A stretch of DNA of 64,000 bases from Adineta steineri (GCA_905250115.1 CAJNOI010000018.1:682001-746000), one strand, 5' to 3'. Positions 12,127-26,346 are shown, counted from the stretch's first letter. Notes: generated by a model from the sequence alone, not told the origin. Numbers and translations are program-made.

Positions 12127-13143
12127 TTTTTATGTTCTCCATTTTTTTTATTTCTTGTTTTGTTAGATATATATTTATTTCAAAATATCCTTTGTTTTTT
12201 TTCCGAATGATATCAAACAACAAATTGAACATATTAAAACCAAAAAAGAATTGATCATTACGATAATAAGCACAACTGTTATATAGAGATATATACATTC
12301 ATTATGAGTTCGCATCGGTATAGTTTATATGTCATTTGAAAGAAGATTATGCAGACATATAAGTGTATTCTTTTGATGAATAAATTAATAATATAGTCTC
12401 AAGTGAGTTTATAAACGAAAAAATAAATAATTTAAGATATTTCTCTGGTTATTATCAAATAAATATGTGACAATAAGAAAATTATGTATTTCGATAAATG
12501 CCAGAATAGTAATTTTATTCTTACCCAGTCAATTGAAAAGATTCTCAGTCAATATGTATATAGACGAACAAAAAAAACAACATAGAAAAAGAAAAGGTGC
12601 ATGAAAGCAAATGAGTTAAGCATGATTCTTATCAATGTAAAGAGAAGATTAGATTGAATTAAAACAACGGACAGAACACAGATATATATGTCTGTATGTT
12701 TTTTTTAGTTACTTGTCTTAATAAGAGAGTCTACTACGAGAGAGAGGGACAATTGGATAAGGCAGAAAAAGGGTCGATGAGTGAGAATGGGAGAGAGAGA
12801 AAAATGCCTTTTTTTTCTTCTTATTCTTTCTTTTGCCTTCTTCATATAGTATATAAAATGCCATTTATTTCTTTTTCTTTTTCACTATGTCTCTCCTACT
12901 ACTACTCTCTCTCTCTCTATTGAAGTAAAAAAATAACAGTAAGAAAAATAAAAAGACGAAAGAAATCAGTTATTCAATGCAACTTATGTTTATATGATCA
13001 TTCAATAAGTTTTTATTCTATTATTGAGAATGTTTTCTATATCCCTGATGTCTTTTCCGATAATCAATATGTGTGTGATGCATATTGATTAATATTATTT
13101 TCCTATATATAGAACAAAACAAATTAGTTAAAAATAACATATT
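12127..13143. other. Non-coding intergenic stretch with CT tracts
   Basis: Space between the ankyrin gene and the TRPA-like gene. It contains purine/pyrimidine tracts, including a short (CT)n near 12905-12920, and AATAAATTAATAA-type polyadenylation candidates near 12378. The sequence TTTCCTATATATAG before 13114 is a plausible splice acceptor upstream of the next ATG. Confidence 0.5.
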
Positions 13144-16100
13144 ATGAGCCATCAACAAAAATCTACAGTAACACGTGGCGTAAGTATTTTTTATTTATAT
13201 CAAACTATAGTTTTTACAACTCGATGAATCATAAGTTAACAAAGCTTGCGTGATAGATAAATAGAAGTAATTAAACAAAAGTAATCCAGATGTTGTTCTC
13301 GTTTCTTTCTTTCTTACATACTTGGTTTTTACATCTTGATATGTATTTCCTAAAGATAAACATATGATGATGAATAGTAAGAAAATAGAAATCATCGAAC
13401 TGTTACATTTATGTTAATTGTATTGTATTAACTATCATATTACAAATATAAATATATCGATTGTAGTATCTTTTTTAACTTAATTTCGATTATCTAAAAA
13501 GTAGTTCAATATATAATTGACAGTTTAGTTTTATCTAAATATAGCTATACTCTAGAGAATAATTGTTTTTTAACTTGACAGGTTCTAATGCCAACACAAA
13601 TCTTTATCATTCCACCAAAACAATCTCGACCACATAAATCATTAACAGAAACAAACAGTGATAGATCACCTCAAGAGGGAAAAAATTCACAATCAGTACC
13701 AAGCACTCCACTAAATGAACAAATAACATCGTCAAGTGAAAATAAATTATCAGTTATAAAAGTAATTCCAGCTGTTCGTATAAGTCCACCACAACAAATC
13801 ATTGATAGTTTACTTGATTGGGATGATGAAGATCGACATTTTGGTCGTCGTCCAACATTTATTCGAAATCGACAACAACAAAAATTATTTCATGAAAGAC
13901 TTGCAAAAATTCAAGAAGGTGTAGTACAAACTGGAAATTCAACTATATCAGCTGTTGTTTCAGCACCAATTGCTGAACTAGCTGGTGGACAATCAGCAAC
14001 AAATGCTACAGATCATACAACAACAACAACATCAATAAAACAAGAAGGAAGTTTAGATACAGGTGATACACAAGGTCAAACATTACTTCATTTAGCTGCA
14101 AAACTTGGACATGAAGAAATCATGAGAATGTTAATAAGTGAAACATCTCATGCTAATATGTTATTAAATGCACGTGGACAAACTCCATTACTTTGTGCTA
14201 TTGAAGCTGGTGCAACATCAACAGCAACATTATTAATGGAACAAGATCCATTATCATTAACATGTAAAGATCATATTGGTTCGAGTGTATTTCATTATGC
14301 TACTGAACAACGTAATGATATTGTTTTAAGTCGAGCTATTTCATTACTTAAACGACTTAGTTCAAGTGCTGCAAGAGTTACGGTATGTAAATTAATTTAA
14401 ATTGTTTCTTTTTAATTATTATATAAAAATATTTAGGCTCTTCAACGACTTGTTGAAAGAAATTCTAATGGTAAAACACCATTTGTTATTGCGATTGAAA
14501 AAGGTTCATTAAAATGTATTAAATACATATTAAGTAGTAAATGGTTACATCGAAATGTTGAAATAGCTGATTTTATAAATTCTGATTCATTAAAAACAAC
14601 AATTGATAAAGATCAGTTAGATATCGCATCATTTTTTGTTTCGGATACACGACGTTTTGCTGCTATTATTCAAATACAAATTGATGTTAATGGACGAGCA
14701 TATAATGTACTTGAATATGCAATAGCATTAAAAAAATCGGATTTTGTTCGAACATTTATTAGTGTAAGAATTCCAGGTGATGAACGAGAACTTTATCGAT
14801 CCTATAAAAATTTCTTAAGACATTATAATGTGGCTTATTCGGGTTCAAGTTATGATCAAACACCTGTACAACGAATGTTAACCATGGTAAGTTCTAATAA
14901 TAAAGAAAAAAATATATACAAGTAAGGAATGTTGTGCAATATGACAGAAAGAAAAATGAATAATTTATTTTTACTTTTCTCGTTTTTATAAGTGGAAAAG
15001 ACTTATAAAAACTTATTTACATAAATCATCAAATTATATAGTTTCGATGCGGTCGTCTGGTACAAATAGTATTTATATTGTAATCATGAAGCCATTTAGG
15101 AATGTAAAATGCTAGTTTCTTGGAATTTACTATCAGTAACGATAGGTTATTAATCAAAGATCATATCTTTCTTCTTATACAATTTGATTATAGAAGCATG
15201 ATTGAATTTCTTCTTTTTTTTATTAGACGGAAATGGTTCCATTAGTTCCCTTATTACTTGAACAATTTGTTGGTGAAGATGGAATAGATTTATCAGTTGT
15301 TGATGATTGTTTACGAGCACGTCCTTCACCACATCGTTGTATATTTGGTCGTTCAAAAAGATTTTCAACGTCAAATTGGCTTAAACAACATCCATTATCA
15401 TTAATAGCTGAAGCTAATCATGCTCCAGTTTATGATCATGATATTGTTAAAATGTGTGTGGATTTAAAATTTCAATTATTTGGAAATTTTTTATATCTTC
15501 TTATATTATGTGCACAAGTATTCTTCGTTTGTCTATACACAGGAGTTGCACTTAGTTCACCAACACCACCACGTTCGTATTATGATGCAGCAAATATAAC
15601 TTGTAAACAATTATGTGAAGGTTTAACATTAGATCCAATTGATCCTCTTCCAGGAAATGTTTTACTTCGTAAGTTTAGAATAACAAAACAATTTTTAATT
15701 TCTGTATTTATAAATTAAGGATTTTTACGTGCTTTATTATTACTTTGTTCTGGTATTGCATTATTAAAAGAATTTATACAACTATTAACACAACGTGAAA
15801 AATATTTTCGTGGTTTTTTTGTTAATTTTCTCGAATTACATACATATGTTTGTGCAATTTTATTTGCAATGGATCTTAATCAATGTACACAACGTACTGG
15901 TCTTCGATGTAAATGGCAATGGGAAGCTGGTGCATTAGGCATGGCTAGCGTATGGACATTATTATTACTTGTATTTATGAATGCATTAAAAATTGGCAAA
16001 TATGGTCTTCTATTTGTTAGTGTATTTTTAACATTTTTAAAATTTTGTCTTATTTATGTTTTTATTTGGATTGGATATATTATTGCATTTCATATGTTAT

Positions 16101-16913
16101 TTGTAAATAAAAAACCGCAATTTACATCTGTTTTTTATTCAATACCAAAAACATTAGCTATGCTTACAGGCGAATATGATTTTGATGATTTATTTTTTCC
16201 TAATGGTAAAGTTTTACAAGGAAGTGAAGCAGCCATGGTACTTTATTCAACTTTTGTATTCACGATGAATATTGTTATTATGAATATTATGGTATGATGA
16301 TCATATAATTGAAAATAAATAATATTTTTGTAATTTTATTTAGGTTGGTCTTGCAGTTTCCGATGTAAAACGGTTTCGTTTAAATGCTAAACGTGAACAT
16401 TTACGTGCAAGAATTGAAACATGTCTTGGTTTACAAGCAAAATTTGGACTTCTCTGTGAAACATGTTCTCGATTAGTCCTCGCATTATCAAAACGTTCAT
16501 TTTTTCCACGTTTTCAAAATCGTGTGACACAAATACATGGAATAAAAAAATATTATCTATGGAAATTAGAATTACGTACACCACGTGTTGATTTACCACA
16601 ATCAACGATTGTCTTACCATATCGTAATAGTAATAATCAACTTCAAAGTAATATACAATCAAGTCGAAGTTCGAAACATCATTCAATAAGAGAATTTGTT
16701 ACATGTGAAATTGGATATTATCGACATCATATTGATCGTGCTGGTGAACCATTATTACAAGAAAATGATCATACACGTTTAATGCGTAAAACAGATGAAT
16801 TACGTGATGTTTTTGAAAAAGCGAATGCACGTGTTCATAATGAATTAAGAAAATTAACCATGTCATTGCAATCTGATTTCGATGAAATTAAACGAAAATT
16901 ATTAGAAGGATAA
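13144..16913 (+). CDS. TRPA-like cation channel with N-terminal ankyrin repeats
   Basis: Exons 13144-13179, 13582-14382, 14437-14886, 15227-15668, 15720-16291 and 16344-16913 join in frame; 956 aa. Ankyrin repeats begin near residue 170 (GQTLLHLAAKLGHEEIMRML, then GQTPLLCAIEAGA and GKTPFVIAIEKGS). Six membrane segments follow: S1 about 514-538, S2 578-600, S3 615-632, S4 650-670, S5 672-705, and S6 748-775. A pore loop lies at about 714-737 with MLTGEYDFDDLF, very like the TRPA selectivity region, and S6 runs into MNIMVGLAVSDV as in TRPA1. The C-terminus is short and partly coiled. TRPA channels are plasma-membrane cation channels for heat, irritants or touch; the stimulus here cannot be read from sequence. 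The ankyrin number is lower than in classic TRPA1 (painless/pyrexia-like size). Confidence 0.88.
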
Positions 16914-18087
16914 TTATATCAATTATGCTTTTATCAAATGTCTTTCTGTTGAACAAGAAGAAAAAAATGTGATATAATAATTTATTTCTAATCAAGCTGA
17001 TTGAGAACATATGTGTGTATTTTTGTGTTTTTTTTAATTTTATGTTGTTTGTATAAATTGTTCATGAGATTGATGATGTTATATAGAATATTTCATGATA
17101 AATAAAAACAAGGACAAATCTAAGTGCATTGAATTATAGATTACATATGGGACAATAGAAATTCGCACTGATCGATATAGATTAGACAGCGGAATGTCGT
17201 ACTATTTAATGAAAAGATAATCTCTGTATTAAACCTTAGAGATAAATATATTGAAGTATGATAATGAATTAATCAGTGTAATATGATATTGTTTTCGCAA
17301 AAAAAAGACTTGATTATCACATTTGTAATAATTGGTCTGTTGTTCATTATTATCATCTGAATTAGTTCAGATTATTATTGATAAGGACATATGTGTATGA
17401 TGAAGCTTTGTAAAACATATTAGTAATGCTTACATCATGATAGGATTTATAAATTTCACACGAGATATGTATTATGTAAAAGATTAGATTCTCGATTATG
17501 CGTATTCATATTACATATCGCATTAACTTCAATTCAGGCAATGCAAATAATACATGGCTTATATACAATAGAGAATGAACTGACATAATTAGTCGCTACT
17601 ACATATATCGAGTACTTTCGCTTATTCCGATTTATATATATGCATTACCTCTTATAAATACATAATAAATCTTCAATTTCCTAAGGGTATCACACTCTGA
17701 AAAATTATTAATTAATATTATGATTTCTGAAAGTAACAATAATTAAGATATTAAACAATTCTTGCATTCTATTAAAACCATAAGAAAAAGGAAGTATTTC
17801 TTTTTAATAGCAGTATTTTTTTATAATAAAATTAACATAATACAGCCAATACTTATAAGCACATTTAAATAAAAAAAACATTTGTTCCCAAAAACTTAAT
17901 CTTTATGCATCTCATTTAATAGCAGGAAAAAAAGAATAGAAAATAAGAAATAGAATAGAATAGAATAATATAAAAGCTGCATAATTCCTTTAAGTATTGA
18001 AAAAGATTTATATTAGTACTGTTCATTATGTACTTGTTATCAAATATTGAATACATATAGGATTTTTCAATTCTTCATTGATTGGTA
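16914..18087. other. Convergent intergenic stretch
   Basis: This lies between the 3' ends of the TRPA-like (+) and claudin-like (-) genes. It is A/T-rich with several AATAAA-like signals (for example near 17100) and no supported gene. Confidence 0.5.
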
Positions 18088-20419
18088 TTACATAGTACTT
18101 TTTATATAGTCATTTTGATGTTGATAAGAAGGATTGACACCATATCTTATTGCTAAACCAGGTCCTGATGTTGATGGATGATGTCTAGTCGCAACAGTTT
18201 CCGATGGGTCAAGAGTAGCGAAATAATCATAGCCAGTATAATAATGTAATACACGTGGTTCTTGTTTTTGTTCAAATGTTCGATCTATATTATTTGATCG
18301 AATTGGATTTAGAAAATTACGTTGAGTATAATCATTACCAAATTCTGTAGTATAATTAAGTGATTGATCGGTTATACGTGTTCCTAATCGATTAAAATCT
18401 GATGGAGATGCAGATGATTGATATGGATAACCTGTTAATGGTCTTCGATAAGATTGTGTTGAAACTGGAACAGACGATTGTTGTGCAATTGTTGTTGTTG
18501 ATGGTGATACTGCAATATTAGGAGGATTATATTCAAAATTTCTATATGATGTTGATGGTGTTGGTTGCATATTAGTTTCATGAGTAGTAATAATGGATGT
18601 ATAAGGTGATAGCATTTGATGGTTATGATTTAATGTTTGATCTGTATGAATACGATCATTTCGAATTATTCTATCAGTTGTTGTTGTTGTTGATGGTGTT
18701 GGAAAATAACGACTTGGATAAAGTGTTTGGGAATAGTCATATGGTTTATTTCTTTTATTTTTATTACGTCGAACAATAACAAATGTTGATGGACTTAATG
18801 TTGCTGGATAGCCATTAAGATCCGCAAATGTTTCAATAACTGCTTCATCATCAACAGTTCTATATAAAAATAATAATAAATAAAATATGAAAATGAAAAA
18901 TTAATCAAAACTTACTTCAATGGTTTTTTTAAGAGTGAATCATAAATAGATAAAAGTATAGCTGCAATAACTGCAAATATAACAGCTACTAAATTTAAAT
19001 AAAAACACCAATCAAGTTCACGTGGTTGTGCTGCAACATTATATACAGCAAAACCAAAGACGAATAATGCTGCAATACCAATACATGCTGAAATGAAAAT
19101 ATTATTATTACATCTCAGTTATCCAGAATAAAATTTTATTTACCTGCAGGCCAAGCACAAAAAACTGCTAAAATTGCCAAATAATAATGAAAATTATTAC
19201 GCATTCGATAACAAATAATAGAGCAAACAGTAATAATCAGTGTTGCTGTGATTAAAAATAGGAAAATAATTTCAAGTGCTTGCCATGCATTAATACCCGC
19301 TTGAAGAAGAAAAAAACATAGAAAACGATTATTTAATATACATCATTTTACCTTTCGATTGATTAAGACGTTGTTCAACCAAGTTAGCATAAGTTCCACT
19401 ACCCATAAACCAACTTGCACATGTATTATTTGTTGTAAAACATACACGCCAAAGGCCATATTGAGTTAAACTTCCGTTAAAATTATCACGAAACCAAGAA
19501 TGTTCAACGGCAAAAACAATAATTAATGCAATTACACTTATAAGTAATGAAATAGCAGCGAATGCAAGAAACCAAAGAAGACTTAAACGCTAAATTATAG
19601 AAAAGATAATAAATAAATTTTAAGAAATAGTTCTTGCCATAAATACATTTCGCATCATCATTGTTAAAAATAACGTGTTTTTCTTTTGTATATATTTATT
19701 TTACAAATAATCTTCTCGTTGTTTACCTTAAAGTCATCTAAAGTCGTAATAAAAGTTTGCGGCAGACATATATATACATACTCTTTTAATAATTTCCGTT
19801 TCAATCACTCACTTTAAATATATGAAATAACAACAACAAAAAATTGAAAAAATAAGGTGCAAACGGTCCTTCTCTTTCTTCTGCAAGTTTTTTTCTCTCT
19901 CTCTCTTTAAAAATGAAAAAAAGAAATGTATCTAATGAATGAAATGACAACTACAAATGACATATGTTTTATCCATAAAATAATGTTAAGTAATTATAGA
20001 ACAACTCGAAGATCTATTAGGAGTAAACAGAGATCGTATTGTTTACTAACTCGATAATAACATGAAATATTCAATTCCATTGATTAAATCTCTTAAACAC
20101 CTCTAGACGAAGAAAAAACAATGCTAATTTTATTCAATTCATTTCGAGGTTTTTGCTCTGCAAACACCTTCAAGATGCATCTTATTTGCATCTTAATCTT
20201 TCATCGTTGTTTTTCATACAATTTCACTATAGAGCTTCAACATATTTTCTCTTTTATTAATGCAAAAACTATTAGTTATATTTCTCGAGTAAATTTATTA
20301 GACCGTGAGTTAATTTCAAATGATATAAAATATGTACTTACACGATCAGAATAATAATTTGGGTAGCGAACTAATGGTGGCCAATTATTTGGGGGTGTTA
20401 ATCGATCCTTATAAATCAT
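18088..20419 (-). CDS. Claudin/PMP22-like four-pass membrane protein with long cytoplasmic tail
   Basis: Minus-strand exons 20419-20342, 19589-19352, 19299-19144, 19087-18916 and 18859-18088 join in frame; 471 aa. Four hydrophobic segments are seen: LLWFLAFAAISLLISVIALI, ALEIIFLFLITATLIITVC, FCAWPAACIGIAALFVFGF and LNLVAVIFAVIAAILLSIY. The first extracellular loop carries the claudin/PMP22 signature W..GLW..C........C (HSW, YGLWRVC, NTC). The tail of about 290 aa is rich in Ser, Thr, Pro, Tyr and Asn, far longer than in vertebrate claudins, and its end (YIKSTM) is not an obvious PDZ ligand. Invertebrate relatives act in septate junctions or as channel subunits; the role here is unknown. ORF reading alone shows only the tail; the membrane part sits in short exons. 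Confidence 0.8.
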
Positions 20420-21508
20420 GATTTTGGTAAGAAAATGTAAGTAAAAATGTTGTCTCTATTATCGCATGTATTAATTTTAGTTTTCGTTGATATTAATCAT
20501 ATGCAGGAATAAGTTGTCGATTAAGAAATAAAATATGAGAAGGCGTCAATGTTGATAAACATACATATGTTGTAATATTGATGTGATTGTCGTTGTATTT
20601 TTCACTTCTATATTGAAATGATTCAAAAATAAAATGTTGAAAGTTGAATATAGTACGAAAAGAAAATATATGAGAAAAAAAAATTCAAGTACTGATTATT
20701 TTTCTTTTTCTATTAATAAACAATATTGTACACTTTGAAAGCTCATATTCGTTATTTATTTCCTAAATAAATATCGTTCGCTTTTTTTTCTTCTTCTTCT
20801 TCTTCTTCTTCTTTTGAAAACGATTAAGAACAGGTAGTCTCTTAAAAATATAAGAACTCATCAAAAAGACAAGCAGTTTTTTTTTTCTCAAATTGTATTG
20901 TTGATTCTTTCTCTTCTTACATCCAATCATGAATATAAATATGTTTAAGAAGGTCTTTTTTCGTACGCACACATGCCCTTTATTTTGTTATTTTAACTGG
21001 TAATCACACGTTTTTTTCACTAAATACAACACAAAAGACATATACAACGAAATATATTTAAGTAAATGAAAGCTACTTGAATGCATGAATGATGGATGTA
21101 TTCTGCTGTCTATAAATATACCGCCAACATGAAATATGATCAATTTAACCTATGATTTTCTGTCACCTTTCAATTCTTTATCATAATATTCGTTTTTTTT
21201 TAAGAAAAATGACAGAATAATATTGATTGATTTTTTTCTAACCGGATGTCATCTATGTATCTTTCTATGTAAATAAAGAATAATGGGCGGAACGCTTCTC
21301 TATTTGATCCTGAATGTTAAACAACAAAAAAAAAGAAAAGACTGGAAAAACATGTTAGTTCCTGAAGATTTATTGTCGTGTTGTATCTCATTGAATTCTG
21401 ATTAACTAATAATCGTAGGCAATCATAAAAAAAAGAACTAATCTGTCTTTTTTTTTGTTCCCTCAAATCAAGACAAAAAGAAGTTTTGCACACACGCATA
21501 CGACAAAA
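20420..21508. other. Divergent upstream region
   Basis: Space between the starts of the claudin-like gene (-) and the copper monooxygenase gene (+). It contains a (TTC)n microsatellite at about 20787-20814 and no supported coding sequence. Confidence 0.5.
20787..20814. repeat. (TTC)n microsatellite
   Basis: Eight or more tandem TTC units in a pyrimidine-rich stretch. Confidence 0.8.
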
Positions 21509-23410
21509 ATGTTACGATCGCAATTATTATTAATACTATTTATCATTAAAGGTAGTTTTTGTTTAGTAGAAGAAGATAATATTGAATTAAAATATATGGT
21601 TCAATTATCTGAACCATTAGACAGTACACTCAAATGGGATTATTATCAAAATGATGATACACGACTGATTTTTCAATGGCATATTACATTACCAATTGGT
21701 TATAGCGGTATACTTGCATTTTCAAATTATGATTTAGATACAAATCGAGCAGATGTTATTATATTTGGCAAAAACGAAAAATTGTATAATGCATATACGA
21801 ATGACAGAAGTTTATTATTTTTACCAGATGATAGTAGTAAATTAGATTATAAGGTAGTCAATAGTGTTAGTACTGAAAATGGAAAGAAAAAGAAATATAC
21901 AATACAATTTATTCGACCATTGAATACATGCGATGAACAAGAGCGAAATTATATTATTGATCGTAGTACTGTACATTTATTGACAGGATTAATGACATCG
22001 GATGATTTTAAAAAAACGACACAAAATAAATTAATAGAATTTAATGTTGAACGTATGAAATTAACATTACAACGTGTTCAATTACTTAAAAGTCAAGTAG
22101 GTTTATAATTTTCAAAATTATTTTATATATATATTGAAAATTTTTGAGTAAATCTAGGCTAGTTTTACACCAGTACCAAATGATGAACCACATGTTGAGT
22201 TTTTAAATCGAGATGTTCTTATTCCTGATGTTGAAACAACATATTGGTGTACAAGATTTGAATTACCACAAAATATTATGGCTGAAAAACATCATATAAT
22301 TCGTTTTGATGGTATTGTTTCACCACAGAGTGAAGGTGTTGTACATCATATGGAATTATTTCATTGTGATGTTGACGTAAAGATGAAAATTCCAGAATTT
22401 AATGGAGTTTGTACAAGTGAACAAAAACCAATGGGTTTAACACCATGCCGTCGTGTTATTGGTGCATGGGCAATGGGTGCAACAAATTTTACTTATCCAG
22501 AAGTAACAGGTGGAGTAGTTGGTGGTCCAAAAACATCACGTTTTCTTGTTCTTGAAGTACATTTTAATAATCCATATTTAAAAAAAGGTATTATTGATCA
22601 ATCTGGTATACGAATTTATTATACGAAAGATTTACGAGAACATGAAGCTGGCATTATGGAAGTTGGACTTGAATATAATCCAAAAAATTCAATTCCACCA
22701 GGATCATCATCATTTCGTATATCTGGTTATTGTGCTGGTGAATGTACACATGCCTCTTTATCACCAGAAGGTATAACAGTATTCGCATCACAATTACATA
22801 CGCATCTTACTGGTGTCGAAGTATTTACACGTATTATTAGAAAAAATGGCAAAATTGTTACATTAAATGTTGATCGACATTATAGTCCACATTTTCAAGA
22901 AATTCGTCTTTTACCTGAACCAATTCAAATTTATCGTGGTGATACTATTTTACATACATGTATTTATAATACCAAAGATCGAAAAGATATGACATTTGGT
23001 GGATATGGTATTAGTGATGAAATGTGTGTTAATTATATGCATTATTATCCAAGAAGTAAACTTGAATTATGTAAAACAAGTGTAGAAGATGATGAACTCG
23101 ATCGATTTTTTGAAACAATGAACGAGTAAGGTATTATTTAAATATTATCAATAATAATAAAAATTCTTTTAGATATGATCGTTCAAACACAAGTAACAAT
23201 CAAACAATTTTTCAAAATTTTCGATCAATACGTTGGACTCCATTAACTACAGCTGTTCTTCAAACATTTTATGAAATAGCACCAATACATTTATCATGTA
23301 ATGGTTCTGATGGAAACTACTCACCAAATTTTAATTGGAAGCGTGAATATCGACCTCAAGAACCTAAACAACGTGTTGTACCATATGATACGTCTTCAGA
23401 ATGCAAATAA
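21509..23410 (+). CDS. DBH-like copper monooxygenase (MOXD1-like)
   Basis: Exons 21509-22096, 22158-23125 and 23173-23410; 597 aa. The start at 21509 gives an N-terminal signal peptide (MLRSQLLLILFIIKGSFC); an in-frame ATG at 21455 would bury it. An N-terminal DOMON domain (about residues 35-180, WHITLPIGYSGILAFSNYD) is followed by the two copper type II ascorbate-dependent monooxygenase domains. Copper ligands are visible: VVHHMELFHC, SQLHTHLTG (HxH) and the methionine region of SDEMCVNYMHYYP. The cysteine pattern and size match MOXD1/dopamine beta-hydroxylase relatives (about 610 aa). Dopamine and tyramine beta-hydroxylases share this layout, so the substrate (possibly tyramine) is uncertain. 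Expected in the secretory pathway. Confidence 0.88.
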
Positions 23411-24920
23411 TTATGGTGTAGAATTTTGACACTCATACTTGATTTAAGTTAAAGAGAACACTACTATCATATATCCAAATCATAAAAGAAAACCGAACGA
23501 ATAATCCTATTCTCTCTTTTTTTTTCTCTATTAAATAATCGTACTTACGTCTTCGATCTTTGTTAAGAATGACAAGTGACAATTTTCAAATTAAATGAAC
23601 GAAGGATGCAAATAACATTTGTGAATGAAGGATTTCAATGAATAGACAACATAAATCGAATTGTAATTTTCGACCACCAACTGTTATTGATTCTTTATAT
23701 ATACTAGAGAAGGATAAAGCAAGACATAATTAATAAAAAAAAACGAAACGGAATAGATTTAAATGTTACTACTAACTTGTTTTTGTCTCAATCGATTATC
23801 ATAACACCTACATTCTTTCTTTCTTTCTCTTTTTTTTCTCTCTTCATTCAAATTTTGCTTTATGTTGTATCAACCTATAATATTTACCTTGGCAAACAAT
23901 TAAATTTTTCATCATACAGGATATGCCGTAGAGCCCAACTATGATGCGTATTACATGATTCTCTCTTTTTTTTTCTTCTTTTCTTCAATCTTGTTGATTT
24001 TATTATGCTTCCCTCGCTTTTTCTGTCACGAACAGCAAGCAAACTTGAACGATATCATTAAACATAGATTCCTTATTCGTTGTTCTAGAGCAATGAGTAG
24101 TATGTATATAAAATTGATGATGCAATTGAATATAAATGGCAATGGATATATCTATAAAATCGAATAACGGGCACACTTATGTACTAATACTAAAAGAATA
24201 AACTTGTTTGAGTGCATGTATTGACACTAATAAACTTATATCTTTTATTCTGTTATAAAATAATTACATAAGAAATTGCTTTCATTGCAGAACGATTTTT
24301 TCAAATGATTTACACAGGTGTGTATTGAGTAGTAAATAAAATTGCGAACTACAACAATTATAACTAAAAGAATATTATCCGATGAATATATTTCAAAAAA
24401 AAAGAAAGAAATAGTTTCTACCAAAATATAATCAACATTTTTTACATGAATGATGAAAGATAATTATAGCGTTTCTTGAATTACTAATATCCACTTCAAA
24501 TTATTCAATTAATTGTCTAAAGAAATGTGTTTCTTGTTTTAATGTAACGACATCATTTTTTTGCTCTTAACGATAGATGGCGCCAGACGATATTTTGTTT
24601 TGAAAGTTATTCATTTATTTTCATTCTATTTATTTTTTTTTCAAATTCTTCCAAATACAACGATAGCCTTAAAATATAAATTTATGTCAAATTATTATTT
24701 ATATATCTTGATTGGCTAGTTAGTTCTGTATTGCATTATCTAACAGTTTTTTTGACTTCCTTTCTTTCACAGTATGTGTAATAACAACATCAAATTTTAA
24801 TATTTGCACTAGATGATAAATATATTCTTTTATTTCTCATTTTTGATGAGTCAGATATTTGTAAAGGTAACCAGTACTACTTTGTAAGGTGAGTACATAG
24901 AATTTTTCAACTTTGATCTT
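23411..24920. other. Non-coding intergenic stretch
   Basis: About 1.5 kb of A/T-rich DNA with pyrimidine tracts and no supported gene. The final part should include the 5' region of the metallophosphoesterase gene. Confidence 0.5.
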
Positions 24921-25712
24921 ATGGCGGCGCATAGGAAAGTGTCTACTCGTATTGTTTGTATATCCGATACTCATTCAAATTATGGTTTCACCTTACCGGA
25001 TGGTGATATTCTTATACATGCTGGTGATTTAACACAAACAGGTAAACGTGATGAATGTGAATATGTTTTAAATTGGTTTAAAAGTTTAAAACAATTTCGT
25101 TTAAAAATATTAATTGCTGGTAATCATGATGTAACACTTGATAAAACATATTATGATACAAATTGGAAATGGATTCATATGGAACCGGAAAATACTATAG
25201 AAATTATTAACATGTTTAATGATTCAACACTTCAAAATGATTATGGAATTATTTATTTACAGGATCAAATATTTATTGATCCTGTAACTCAATTAAAATT
25301 TTATGGAAGGTATATTTAAGTTTAATAAAAAATGACATATGTATATATATTATTCATCATCATTTGATTTAGTCCATGGCAACCTGCATTTTGTAATTGG
25401 GCATTTAATATTAAACGTGATAGTGAAGAGATTCGTTCAGTATGGAATAAGATACCATTGGATACAGATATTTTAATAACACATGGTCCACCATATAGTA
25501 TTCTTGATTCAACAAAAGGAAAAGAACATGCTGGTTGTAAAGCATTATTTGAACGTGTACAAATTATTAAACCAAAACTTCATGTATTTGGACATATACA
25601 TGAAGGATATGGAAAACAACAAGATGATGATGAACAAACTATATTTGTTAATGCATCTACATGTGATCTTGCTTATCGTCCAGTACAACCACCTATTGTT
25701 GTTGAGTTATGA
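24921..25712 (+). CDS. Calcineurin-like metallophosphoesterase (MPPED/UPF0046 family)
   Basis: Exons 24921-25309 and 25373-25712; 242 aa. All metallophosphoesterase motifs occur in order: SDTH (metal site 1), HAGDLT, AGNHD, THGPP and GHIHEGYG. The YGSPWQP motif created across the splice junction is typical of the MPPED1/MPPED2/UPF0046 group. Members hydrolyse phosphodiesters such as cyclic nucleotides in vitro, usually weakly. No signal peptide is seen, so it is probably cytosolic. The glycine that replaces the usual histidine in mammalian MPPED2 is not present: GHIH is intact here, which predicts full metal coordination. Confidence 0.9.
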
Positions 25713-26346
25713 ATGAAAATTTTCGGTTTTTAATATAATCTTGAATTATTTTTTTAAAATTTTTATATAATCGATTGATGTATCATAGAGATAAAACTAT
25801 CAGAAATGAGTAAATAGATATTTAACTATAGTAAAAACTTCACGTTTATTTGACAGGTTAGACATGTTAAGGTCGAAAAAGAACGTTATATATAAATATA
25901 CATTAGAGAAGATATTATGATTATTATTTAAACACCGAATTTCATGAGAAAATATAAAATGACTACCAACATTTATATTGTATTTCAAATCAAATATTAA
26001 ATTTAATATTCGTATCAAAATACTTAAACTTTTACCTATAAAAAAATATTCTTCATAGCCTTTTTATACTCCGTAAACAACGAGAATATTCACAACTAAT
26101 GAAATATAAGATTATTTCAAGTATACAAAATAGATGTTATGGCAACGTATATCTCTTGCCATAAAAAGATGCCGATTCTCTTTCATTTCATCACGTTCTA
26201 CTGATATGAATGGGGATTTTGTGATGGGAATGATGATTTTTGTTTCTTTGACAGAAAGAAAAAGACAGGAGCGATAACAATAGAAAAACTTCAAACTTTA
26301 TTACTATTATTCTTTCTTTTTTTTAGATAGATCATTCTAAATCAAG
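25713..26346. other. Non-coding intergenic stretch
   Basis: No gene is seen. A strong pyrimidine tract ending TTTTTTTTAG at 26326, 20 nt before the ATG of the next gene, looks like a splice acceptor without a visible partner donor. Confidence 0.5.

Noticed and set aside
12696-12923. 75-codon open frame
   Set aside because: It reads through purine and pyrimidine tracts (GAGAGA, TCTCTC) and has no protein-like composition.
21455-21508. Upstream in-frame ATG for the copper monooxygenase
   Set aside because: It would put 18 polar residues before an otherwise clean signal peptide. The ATG at 21509 begins the signal peptide directly.
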